Under the pieces are notes generated by a model that did no database searches, was not told the DNA's origin, and saw nothing but the letters and a program-made list of their open reading frames with translations. From NCBI GenBank assembly GCA_937900425.1, contig CALCDT010000250.1:1-52923 (forward strand): a stretch of 52,923 bases of DNA, in the 5' to 3' direction. Below, in pieces: positions 15,405 through 23,007 of this stretch. The position numbers and the translations under genes are program-made. The DNA is from an uncultured Alphaproteobacteria bacterium (GTDB lineage Bacteria; Pseudomonadota; Alphaproteobacteria; Rhizobiales; Pleomorphomonadaceae). Each line of letters opens with the position of its first letter. Position 1 is the stretch's first letter.

Positions 15405-16790
15405 ATGGCGGGCTGGCATCCGGACATCGGCGAGACGGGGCTGCCGCGCTATCTCGCCATCGCCGAGGCGATTGCGGCGGACGTCGCCGGCGGACGGCTC
15501 GCGGCGGGCGACCGGCTGCCGCCGCAGCGTCAGCTCGCCAAGACCCTCGGCATCGACTTCACCACGGTCGCGCGCGGCTATGTCGAGGCGCAGAAGCGCG
15601 GCCTCGTCGAATCGCGGGTCGGTCAGGGCACCTTCGTGACGAAGGTGCCGCCGAAGCCGCGGCCGGCCCCGGCGCTACGCCGGCCGGAACTCGTCGACCT
15701 GTCGATGAACCTGCCGCCGGAGCCGGAGGACGCCGATCTCGTCGCGCGGATGCAGGAGGGCGTCGAGGCGGTCGGCCGCGACATCGTCCCGCTGCTGCGT
15801 TACCAGGGCTTCGGCGGCTCGCGCGAGGCCAAGGACGCCGCGTCCAACTGGCTGAGCCGGCGGGCGCTGGTGCCGTCCAACGAGCGGCTGTTCGTGACGC
15901 CGGGCGCCCATCCGGCCCTGCTCGGCATCCTCTGCACGCTGACCCGGCCGGGCGACACGATCTTCTCCGAGAGCGTGACCTATCCCGGCATCCGCTCGCT
16001 CGCCGCCCAGACCGGCCTCACCCTCGTCGGCGTGCCAGAGGACGAGGACGGCATTGATCCCGACGCCCTCGCCGACATGGTGCGGAGCCACCAGCCGAAG
16101 GCGCTCTATCTCAACCCGACCCTCAACAACCCGACGACGCGGACGATTCCAGCCGCGCGCCGGGCGGCGATCACGGCGGTGGCGCGACGCTGCCGGCTGC
16201 CGATCATCGAGGACGACGCCTACGGCTTCATCGCACCGGGGGCGCCGCCGCCCTTCGCCGCCCTCGCCCCCGACCTGACCTGGCACGTCGCGGGCCTCGC
16301 CAAATGCATCGGCGCCGGGCTGCGCGTCGCCTACGTCATCGTGCCGGACGCACGTTCGGGCTTTCCCTTCGCCGCGGCCCTGCGCAGCGCCGCGGTGATG
16401 GCCTCGCCGGTGACGGTGGCGCTGGCGACCCGCTGGATCGAGGACGGCACCGCCGACGCCCTGCTCGCCTTCATCCGGACGGAGACGGCGGCGCGGCAGG
16501 CGATCGCCACCGAACTGCTCGCCCCGGGCAGCTACCTCGCCGACCCGCTCGGCTTCCACGTCTGGATGCCGCTGCCGGCGCCGTGGACGCGCTCGGCCTT
16601 CGTCGGCCACGCCCGCGCTGCACGGATCGGCGTCGTGCCGAGCGACGCCTTCACAGTGGAAGGGCCGCCCGCCGAGGCGGTGCGGATCGGCCTCGGCGGC
16701 CCGGCGACCCGCGCCGACGTCCGCGCCGCCCTCGACCTCATGGCCCACGCGCTCGAGGAGAGCCCCGCGGCGATGTCGTCGGTGTTGTGA
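15405..16790 (+). CDS. MocR-type GntR/aminotransferase-like regulator
   Basis: This 461-residue transcription factor joins an N-terminal GntR winged helix (residues about 13-80, with LPPQRQLAKTLGIDFTTVARGY) to a class I aminotransferase-like domain. PLP contacts are present: N237/N242 region, D271 and Y273 in IIEDDAYGF, and K300 in AGLAKCIGAGLRVAY. Members sense PLP, amino acids or amines. The ATG at 15405 has GGGAGGGG just upstream. It is divergent from the nit operon across a 573-base gap and converges on an Old Yellow Enzyme gene with a 3-base gap. It may regulate itself, the nit operon or neither; that link is inferred from position only. Confidence 0.9.
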   Translation: MAGWHPDIGETGLPRYLAIAEAIAADVAGGRLAAGDRLPPQRQLAKTLGIDFTTVARGYVEAQKRGLVESRVGQGTFVTKVPPKPRPAPALRRPELVDLSMNLPPEPEDADLVARMQEGVEAVGRDIVPLLRYQGFGGSREAKDAASNWLSRRALVPSNERLFVTPGAHPALLGILCTLTRPGDTIFSESVTYPGIRSLAAQTGLTLVGVPEDEDGIDPDALADMVRSHQPKALYLNPTLNNPTTRTIPAARRAAITAVARRCRLPIIEDDAYGFIAPGAPPPFAALAPDLTWHVAGLAKCIGAGLRVAYVIVPDARSGFPFAAALRSAAVMASPVTVALATRWIEDGTADALLAFIRTETAARQAIATELLAPGSYLADPLGFHVWMPLPAPWTRSAFVGHARAARIGVVPSDAFTVEGPPAEAVRIGLGGPATRADVRAALDLMAHALEESPAAMSSVL

Positions 16791-16793
16791 GGC

Positions 16794-17900
16794 TTACTCC
16801 GCCGCCTCCTTCAGCGCCGGATAGTCGGTGTAGCCGTGGGCGTCGCCCCCGTAGAAGGTGCTCTGGTCGGGCTCGTTGAGCGGGGCACCGAGGCGCAGGC
16901 GGGCGGGAAGGTCCGGGTTGGCGATGAAGAGGCGGCCGAAGGCGATGGCGTCGGCGCGCCCGGCGGCGACGGCGTCGAGCGCCTCCTCGCGGGTGTAGCC
17001 GTTGTTGGCGATGTAGGCGCCGCCGAAATCGGCCTTGAGGGCGGCGTAGTCGAAGGGCACGACGTCGCGCTTGCCGCGGGTCTCGCCTTCGATCACATGG
17101 AGATAGGCGATGCCGCGCCGCTTCAGTTCACGGGCGAGATAGCCGTAGAGGGCTTGCGGATCGCTGTCCGGCTTGCCGTCGTTGGCGGGCGTCACCGGCG
17201 ACAGGCGAATGCCGACCCGGCCGGCGCCCATCACCTTCGCCACGGCATCGACCACTTCGAGCGTGAGGCGGGCGCGGTTCTCCACCGAGCCGCCATAGGC
17301 GTCGGTGCGGGTGTTCGAGCTGTCGCGCAGGAACTGCTCGAGCAGGTAGTTGTTGGCGGCGTGGATCTCGACCGCGTCGAAGCCGGCGGCCTTGGCGTTC
17401 TCGGCGGCGCGGACGTAGTCGGCGACGATGCCGGGAAGCTCATCAGCTTCGAGGGCGCGGGGCTCGGAGACGTCGACGAAGCCGCTCTCGACGAAGGTCT
17501 TGGCGGCGGCGCGGATCGGCGAGGGCGCGACCGGGGCGGCGCCGTTCTCCTGCAGCGAGACGTGGGAGATGCGGCCGACGTGCCAGAGCTGGATGGCGAT
17601 CAGTCCGCCCTCGGCGTGGACCGCGTCGGTGATCTTCTTCCAGCCCGCGACCTGCTCGGCCGAATAGATGCCGGGCGTCCAGATGTAGCCCTGGCCCTGA
17701 CGCGAGATCTGCGAGGCCTCGGTGATGATCAGGCCGGCGCCGGCGCGCTGGCGGTAGTAGGTGACGTTGAGATCGTTCGGGGCGTCGGTGCCGTGGGTGG
17801 CGCGGTTGCGGGTGAGCGGCGCCATGACGACGCGGTTCTTCAGCGAAAGTTCGCCAGCCTGAAGGGGTGCGAACAGCGGGGCGGTGTCGGTCGTGGTCAT
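16794..17900 (-). CDS. Old Yellow Enzyme-type alkene reductase (NemA-like)
   Basis: This 368-residue FMN-dependent TIM-barrel enzyme would reduce activated alkenes, nitro compounds or similar electrophiles with NAD(P)H in the cytoplasm. The substrate-binding pair H180/N183 and the proton donor Y185 are in VEIHAANNYLLEQF; KNRVVMAPLTRNRA and the FMN-phosphate region AFGRLFIANPDLPARL are also present. It belongs to the classical NemA/xenobiotic reductase group. The ATG at 17900 is preceded by GAGG; an upstream in-frame ATG at 18017 would add an unlikely leader. It is probably monocistronic and its physiological substrate is unknown. Confidence 0.9.
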   Translation of the reverse strand: MTTTDTAPLFAPLQAGELSLKNRVVMAPLTRNRATHGTDAPNDLNVTYYRQRAGAGLIITEASQISRQGQGYIWTPGIYSAEQVAGWKKITDAVHAEGGLIAIQLWHVGRISHVSLQENGAAPVAPSPIRAAAKTFVESGFVDVSEPRALEADELPGIVADYVRAAENAKAAGFDAVEIHAANNYLLEQFLRDSSNTRTDAYGGSVENRARLTLEVVDAVAKVMGAGRVGIRLSPVTPANDGKPDSDPQALYGYLARELKRRGIAYLHVIEGETRGKRDVVPFDYAALKADFGGAYIANNGYTREEALDAVAAGRADAIAFGRLFIANPDLPARLRLGAPLNEPDQSTFYGGDAHGYTDYPALKEAAE

Positions 17901-18116
17901 GTTTGCCTCGGTCGGGAGGAATGGTCGACGGGGGCGGTGCGGGGCGCGCCCTTCGCAGGCCGCGCCGGCGCCCTCGTCCGTGCCCGTCTGATATGGGCAG
18001 CGGCTCATCCTTGCCAAGGCTGGAAGGTTGATTCGTTTCCGCGTCGCAGCATCACTTGACCGTGAGGCGGATCGCTCGTTGTCGCGGCGATGCTGCGCCG
18101 GCGGGATCGTGGCCGC

Positions 18117-19346
18117 TCAGCCCGGTCCCTTGAACAGCACGTCGCGGTCGATGGCGAAGTCGGCGAGGAGGGGCAGGCAGCCGGCGCCGATTTCGCGGGC
18201 GCCGGGGCCGATCGAGCCGGGCAGGACGTCGACCGGCGACAGGCCCTGGCGGTCGTAGACGGCGATGGCGAGGCGAACCGCCTCGACCAGCCGCTCGCGC
18301 ACCCGCGCCGGGAAGGCGCCGTCGATCACCGCCGCCTGGAAATCGACCACCGAGGAGGCCGCGGTGACGGCGTAGGCGAGGCTCGCCGCGGCCTCGCCGA
18401 TCCAGTCCTCGAGTTCGGCGTCGGCCTCGGCCCAGGCATCCGGCGCGTCCCACAGCCACCCGGCCTTCTTGCCGGCCTCGATCAGCCGGGCCTCGAGCGT
18501 GTAGAGCGAGGCCGAGCGGATCAGCTGGTGGATCGAGCCGTCGGCCTTCGGCACCGGCATCGAGCCGATCGCGGCGGCGTTGCCGAAGCGGCCCGGCAGC
18601 AGCGCGCCGTTGAGCACGAGACCGCCGCCGATGAAGGAGCCGATGAAAACGTAGAGGAAATCGTGGACCTCGGCGTTGTCGCCGAAGACGAGTTCGGCGG
18701 CGCAGGCCGCGGTGGCGTCGTTGCAGAGGTAGATCGGCAGGCCGAGGCGCTCACCGAAGACGGTGCGCAGGTCGATCTCGCGCCAGACGTCGAGCGCGCC
18801 GGGCGGCGCTCCGACCTCGTAGGCCCAGTTCCACAACTCGTTGGGCGAGGCGAGGCCGAGGCCGACGATGCGCCGGCGCTGCTCGTCGGAGAGCGCGCCC
18901 TCGATCGCGTCGATGTTGGTCAGGGCGAAATCGATCAGCACCTCCGGCACAGGATAGGGATAGGCGAGGTGAAAGTGTCGCCGCGCCTTGCCGACCATGT
19001 CGACGAGGACGAGGTCGCAGGAGCGGCGGCCGATCTTGAGGCCGTAGGAGAAGGCGCCGTCGGGGTTGAGGGCGAAGGGCACCGACGGCTGACCGACCCG
19101 GCCGCGCTGCGGCTCCTGACGGCGCACCAGCCCGTCGGCCTGAAGCTGATTGACGATGACTGAAACGGTCTGGGCGGAGAGACCGGTGAGACGAGCGAGC
19201 TCGACCTTCGGCAGGGCGCGATGCCGCCGCACGAGGGACAGCACGAGGCGCTCGTTGTAGAGCCGGACGCCGCTCTGGTTGGTGCCGCGGCCGGGATCGA
19301 CCGGCCGGAACCGCCCCTCCCCCGTCCGCTCGCCGGCGGGCTTCAT
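18117..19346 (-). CDS. ROK-family transcriptional regulator of the frc operon
   Basis: This 409-residue protein has an N-terminal MarR-like helix-turn-helix (about residues 44-75, LPKVELARLTGLSAQTVSVI) and a ROK sugar-kinase-like domain. The ROK zinc signature (CGCGxxGCxE) is missing; the corresponding area reads GRFGNAAAIGSMPVPKADGS, so it is a sensor and not a kinase. It is divergent from frcBCA, as FrcR-type regulators are in rhizobia, and probably represses that operon until sugar binds. The ATG at 19346 gives the usual basic leader before the helix-turn-helix; a longer frame to 19664 would cross the operator. Regulation of frc is inferred from position. Confidence 0.85.
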   Translation of the reverse strand: MKPAGERTGEGRFRPVDPGRGTNQSGVRLYNERLVLSLVRRHRALPKVELARLTGLSAQTVSVIVNQLQADGLVRRQEPQRGRVGQPSVPFALNPDGAFSYGLKIGRRSCDLVLVDMVGKARRHFHLAYPYPVPEVLIDFALTNIDAIEGALSDEQRRRIVGLGLASPNELWNWAYEVGAPPGALDVWREIDLRTVFGERLGLPIYLCNDATAACAAELVFGDNAEVHDFLYVFIGSFIGGGLVLNGALLPGRFGNAAAIGSMPVPKADGSIHQLIRSASLYTLEARLIEAGKKAGWLWDAPDAWAEADAELEDWIGEAAASLAYAVTAASSVVDFQAAVIDGAFPARVRERLVEAVRLAIAVYDRQGLSPVDVLPGSIGPGAREIGAGCLPLLADFAIDRDVLFKGPG

Positions 19347-19765
19347 GTCCTCGTCCTCCCAGGTCCCTCGGGTCGCCGGCGGCGAGGGTAACGCCGCGCG
19401 TCGGCCACCGGTATCGGCGGGCTCTCGCGCTCCGCTCTTAATCGATCGAACGTGTGTCATCGTCCCCGGGCGGGGCCGAGGGCTGCGGCGCGGCGGCCGT
19501 GCGGCCCCTCGCCCGCCGACCCGTGCCACAGCGCGGAAAACCGGCTTTTCGCCGGCCTTCGATCGGTTCGATCCACCGCGGACGATGCTCGCCCCGAGGC
19601 ACCGAGTCAATAAATAAATCCATCTGATTTTCTTATTGACTCGTTTCGGACCCCGTGGCACCAATCGGGGCGACGGATCGAAATCTCGAACGAGAGCCGA
19701 TCGTTCCCGGCGCCGGCCAGGAGGAAACCGGCGGGCGCCGCGGCAGTCTTCAAGGGAGGAATCTG
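19347..19765. other. Divergent ROK regulator / frcB control region
   Basis: This 419-base gap lies between the two divergent starts. Most of it is GC-rich, apart from an AT-rich island at 19604-19642 that carries an inverted repeat. I see no small gene, and no consensus -35/-10 pair that I would trust. Confidence 0.55.
19604..19642. promoter_or_regulatory. Candidate ROK operator, 10-base inverted repeat
   Basis: GAGTCAATAA (19604-19613) and TTATTGACTC (19633-19642) are perfect reverse complements, centres 29 bases apart. They flank an AT-rich core in an otherwise GC-rich region. Each half contains TTGACT, so they could also overlap divergent -35 elements. Confidence 0.6.
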
Positions 19766-20800
19766 ATGCGCTTTGCTTCGCCCCGTCTTCGGACGGCTCT
19801 TCTCGGCTGCGCCGCCGTCTTCGCTCTCGGCGCCGGCTCGGCGTCGGCCGCCGACGTTTCGGCCTGCCTGATCACCAAGACCGACACCAATCCCTTCTTC
19901 GTCAAGATGAAGGAAGGCGCCACCGCCAAGGCCTCCGAGCTCGGCGTCGCGCTGAAGACCTACGCCGGCAAGATCGACGGCGACAGCGAGAGTCAGGTCG
20001 CAGCGATCGAGACCTGCATCGCCGACGGTGCCAAGGGCATCCTGCTAACCGCCTCCGACACCAAGGGCATCGTCCCGGCGGTGCAGAAGGCCCGCGACGC
20101 CGGCATTCTCGTGATCGCCCTCGACACCCCGCTCGAGCCTGCCGATTCCGCCGATGCCACCTTCGCCACCGACAACCTGCTCGCCGGCAAGCTGATCGGC
20201 CAGTGGGCCGCCGCCACGCTCGGCGACGCCGCCAAGGACGCGAAGGTCGCCTTCCTCGACCTGACCCCGTCGCAGCCGACGGTCGACGTGCTGCGCGACC
20301 AGGGCTTCATGATGGGCTTCGGCATCGACGTGAAGAACCCGGACGTGATCGGCGACGAGGACGATCCCCGCATCGTCGGCCACGACATCACCAACGGCAA
20401 CGAAGAGGGCGGCCGCACCGCCATGGAGAACCTTCTCCAGAAGGATCCGGGCATCAACGTCGTCCACACCATCAACGAGCCGGCCGCCGCCGGCGCCTAC
20501 GAGGCGCTGAAGGCCGTGGGCATGGAGGGCAACGTCCTCATCGTCTCCGTCGACGGCGGCTGCCCGGGCGTGAAGAACGTCGAGGCCGGCGTGATCGGCG
20601 CCACCTCGCAGCAGTATCCGCTGCTGATGGCCTCGCTCGGCATCGAGGCGATCAAGACCTTCGCCGAGACCGGCGAGAAGCCGCAGCCGACCGAAGGCAA
20701 GTCCTTCTTCGACACCGGCGTCAACCTCGTCACCGACAAGCCGGCCGAGGGCGTGCCCTCGATCAGCGTCCAGGAAGGCCTCGACCGCTGCTGGGGCTGA
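19766..20800 (+). CDS. frcB: Sugar ABC transporter binding protein (FrcB-like)
   Basis: This is a 344-residue periplasmic binding protein of the ribose/fructose type (Peripla_BP_4). A signal peptide covers about residues 1-28 (ending ALGAGSASAAD). The mature part starts SACLITKTDTNPFFVKMKEG, and later KGIVPAVQKARDAGILVIALD and VHTINEPAAAGAYEAL are typical. It resembles FrcB of Sinorhizobium, which delivers fructose and some related monosaccharides. The ATG at 19766 has GGGAGGA upstream; a longer frame from 19655 would hide the signal peptide. It is the first gene of frcBCA, and a strong hairpin follows it. Confidence 0.88.
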   Translation: MRFASPRLRTALLGCAAVFALGAGSASAADVSACLITKTDTNPFFVKMKEGATAKASELGVALKTYAGKIDGDSESQVAAIETCIADGAKGILLTASDTKGIVPAVQKARDAGILVIALDTPLEPADSADATFATDNLLAGKLIGQWAAATLGDAAKDAKVAFLDLTPSQPTVDVLRDQGFMMGFGIDVKNPDVIGDEDDPRIVGHDITNGNEEGGRTAMENLLQKDPGINVVHTINEPAAAGAYEALKAVGMEGNVLIVSVDGGCPGVKNVEAGVIGATSQQYPLLMASLGIEAIKTFAETGEKPQPTEGKSFFDTGVNLVTDKPAEGVPSISVQEGLDRCWG

Positions 20801-20815
20801 CGCCTCCCACCCGCT

Positions 20816-20850
20816 GAAGGATCTCCGGCCCCGCGCCGGAGATCCCCTTC
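20816..20850 (+). promoter_or_regulatory. Intercistronic stem-loop between frcB and frcC
   Basis: GGATCTCCGGC (20819-20829) pairs perfectly with GCCGGAGATCC (20835-20845) around a 5-base loop, with outer GAA/TTC adding to the stem. It begins soon after the frcB stop and has no T-run. It probably limits readthrough or protects frcB mRNA. Confidence 0.7.
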
Positions 20851-20934
20851 CCGGCCGAGGTGCTGCGTGAGGCGGGCGATAGCCCTCCGCCGCCGCCCGG
20901 TCTTCGTGGGGCGCAAACCGGCGAGGAGCCTGCG

Positions 20935-21996
20935 ATGTCGAGCGCTCAGGACTATGAAAAGGTACTCGACGGGAGCGACAAGTCGGTCGCCTCCTTCGAG
21001 ACGCACGGGCGAACGCCGCTGCAGAGGATCCAGCTGATCCTCCACGGAAGCCCCTCCGCGGTTCCCCTGATCGTGCTCGTGGCCTCGCTCGCCATCTTCG
21101 CGATCGTGCTGGGATCGAAATTCTTCTCCCCCTTCTCCCTGACGCTGATCCTGCAGCAGGTCGCCATCGTCGGCCTCGTCGGCATGGCACAGTCGCTGGT
21201 GGTGCTGACCGCGGGCATCGACCTTTCGGTCGGCGCCATCATGGTGCTGTCGTCGGTGGTGATGGGCGCCTGCAGCTTCCGCTACGGCCTGCCGGCGCCG
21301 ATGGCCGTCGGCATCGGCCTGTCGGTCGGCGCGCTCTGCGGCTTCATCAACGGCTGGCTGGTGGCGCGGATCAAGCTGCCGCCGTTCATCGTCACGCTCG
21401 GCACCTGGCAGATCTTCCTCGCCGTCAACTTCCTCTATTCGGCCAACGAGACGATCCGCTCCCAGGACATCGCCGCCGAGGCGCCGCTGCTGCAGTTCTT
21501 CGGCAACTCGTTCCGCGCCGGCGGGGCGGTGCTGACCTACGGCGTCATCGCCATGGTGCTGCTTGTCGGCATCCTCTGGTACGTGCTCAACCACACCGCA
21601 TGGGGCCGGCATCTCTACGCCGTCGGCGACGACCCGGCCGCGGCCGAACTCTCCGGCGTGCGGGTCAAGCACCTGCTGATCTCGGTCTACACGCTGTCCG
21701 GCCTGATCTGCGGCCTCGCCGGCTGGGTGCTGATCGGCCGCCTCGGCTCGGTGTCGCCGACCGCCGGCCAGTTCGCCAACATCGAATCCATCACCGCGGT
21801 GGTGATCGGCGGCATCTCGCTGTTCGGCGGGCGCGGCTCGATCCTCGGCATGATGTTCGGGGCGCTGATCGTCGGCGTCTTCCAGCTCGGCCTGCGCCTC
21901 ATCGGCACCGACCCGCAGTGGACCTACATGCTCATCGGCGTGCTGATCATCGGCGCCGTCGCCGTCGACCAGTGGATCAGAAGGATTTCCAGCTGA
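20935..21996 (+). CDS. frcC: Sugar ABC transporter permease (FrcC-like)
   Basis: This is a 353-residue inner-membrane permease of the ribose/xylose/fructose class (BPD_transp_2), with eight to ten hydrophobic segments. Family landmarks include VVLTAGIDLSVGAIMVLSS and AVGDDPAAAELSGVRV, the loop that meets the ATPase. The ATG at 20935 has GAGGAG upstream; a longer frame from 20860 would start with a proline-rich stretch and no ribosome site. The stop overlaps the frcA start by one base (TGATG), so they are translationally coupled. The residues before the first membrane span (about 1-45) are hydrophilic, as usual for FrcC. Confidence 0.9.
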   Translation: MSSAQDYEKVLDGSDKSVASFETHGRTPLQRIQLILHGSPSAVPLIVLVASLAIFAIVLGSKFFSPFSLTLILQQVAIVGLVGMAQSLVVLTAGIDLSVGAIMVLSSVVMGACSFRYGLPAPMAVGIGLSVGALCGFINGWLVARIKLPPFIVTLGTWQIFLAVNFLYSANETIRSQDIAAEAPLLQFFGNSFRAGGAVLTYGVIAMVLLVGILWYVLNHTAWGRHLYAVGDDPAAAELSGVRVKHLLISVYTLSGLICGLAGWVLIGRLGSVSPTAGQFANIESITAVVIGGISLFGGRGSILGMMFGALIVGVFQLGLRLIGTDPQWTYMLIGVLIIGAVAVDQWIRRISS

Positions 21997-22787
21997 TGAC
22001 GACCGCAACCCCCACCACACCGATCCTGTCGGCGCGAGGCCTCGTCAAGCGCTACGGCCGCGTCGTCGCCCTCAACAACTGCGACTTCGACCTGATGCCC
22101 GGCGAGATCCTCGCGGTGATCGGCGACAACGGCGCCGGCAAGTCGACCCTCATCAAGGCGCTGTCCGGCGCGATCACGCCGGACGAGGGCGAGGTCCGGC
22201 TCGACGGCGAGCCGGTGCGCTTCGCCAGCCCGCTCGCCGCCCGGGACGCCGGCATCGAAACGGTTCACCAGAACCTCGCGCTGTCGCCGGCGCTGTCGAT
22301 CTGCGACAACATGTTTCTCGGCCGCGAGAAGCACAAGCCGGGTCCGCTCGGCAAGTGGCTGCGGATGCTCGACCGGCCGGCGATGCGCAAGATGGCGCGG
22401 GAAAAGCTCTCCGAACTCGGCCTGATGACGATCCAGAACATCGACCAGGCGGTGGAGACGCTGTCGGGCGGCCAGCGCCAGGGCGTCGCGGTGGCCCGGG
22501 CCGCCGCCTTCGGCTCGCGCGTCGTCATCATGGACGAGCCGACCGCGGCTCTCGGCGTCAAGGAGTCCCGCCGCGTGCTGGAGCTGATCCTCGACGTCAA
22601 GCGCCGCGGCCTGCCGATCGTGCTGATCTCGCACAACATGCCGCACGTCTTCGAGGTCGCCGACCGCATCCACATCCACCGGCTCGGCTCGCGCCTCGCG
22701 GTGGTCGACCCGAAGGCGATCTCGATGTCGGACGCGGTGGCGATGATGACCGGCGCGATGAAGCCGCCACAGGGCATCGCCGCCTGA
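21996..22787 (+). CDS. frcA: Sugar ABC transporter ATPase (FrcA-like)
   Basis: This is the 263-residue ATPase of the importer. It has Walker A GDNGAGKST, signature LSGGQRQGVAVARA, Walker B VVIMDEPTAALG and switch LISHNMPHVFEVADRIHI. It contains a single ATP-binding domain, as FrcA does, unlike the duplicated RbsA/XylG. The C-terminal MSDAVAMMTGAMKPPQ is the usual FrcA ending. It starts on the TGATG overlap with frcC. No kinase gene (frcK) follows; the next gene is convergent. Sugar specificity (fructose) is inferred from the whole operon and its ROK regulator. Confidence 0.9.
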   Translation: MTTATPTTPILSARGLVKRYGRVVALNNCDFDLMPGEILAVIGDNGAGKSTLIKALSGAITPDEGEVRLDGEPVRFASPLAARDAGIETVHQNLALSPALSICDNMFLGREKHKPGPLGKWLRMLDRPAMRKMAREKLSELGLMTIQNIDQAVETLSGGQRQGVAVARAAAFGSRVVIMDEPTAALGVKESRRVLELILDVKRRGLPIVLISHNMPHVFEVADRIHIHRLGSRLAVVDPKAISMSDAVAMMTGAMKPPQGIAA

Positions 22788-22843
22788 GCAGACGACAAAG
22801 GGCCGACCGCAACGATCGACAAGAACGATGACGGCAGGGGAAA

Positions 22844-22873
22844 GACGGCGCCGCGGGCCACCGCGGCGCCGTC
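22844..22873. terminator. Hairpin between convergent frcA and radical SAM gene
   Basis: GACGGCGCCGCGG (22844-22856) pairs perfectly with CCGCGGCGCCGTC (22861-22873) around GCCA. It sits in the 220-base gap between two convergent genes and could end both transcripts. There is no clear T-run on either side. Confidence 0.55.
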
Positions 22874-23007
22874 GCCTCGTAGGCGGTCGCCGCTCTCCCG
22901 TGTCGGCGATGGACAGGGCGCGGAGACGGAAATGCCCGTCGAGGCCTTCCCGGGCTGATCGCCGGTTCAAACACTCGTGACGATGCGACGGCCTCGCATC
23001 TCGCCGG

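Noticed and set aside
22844..22873. Hairpin after frcA as a riboswitch or small RNA
   Set aside because: Only one simple stem is present and it sits between convergent genes, so a terminator role is simpler.
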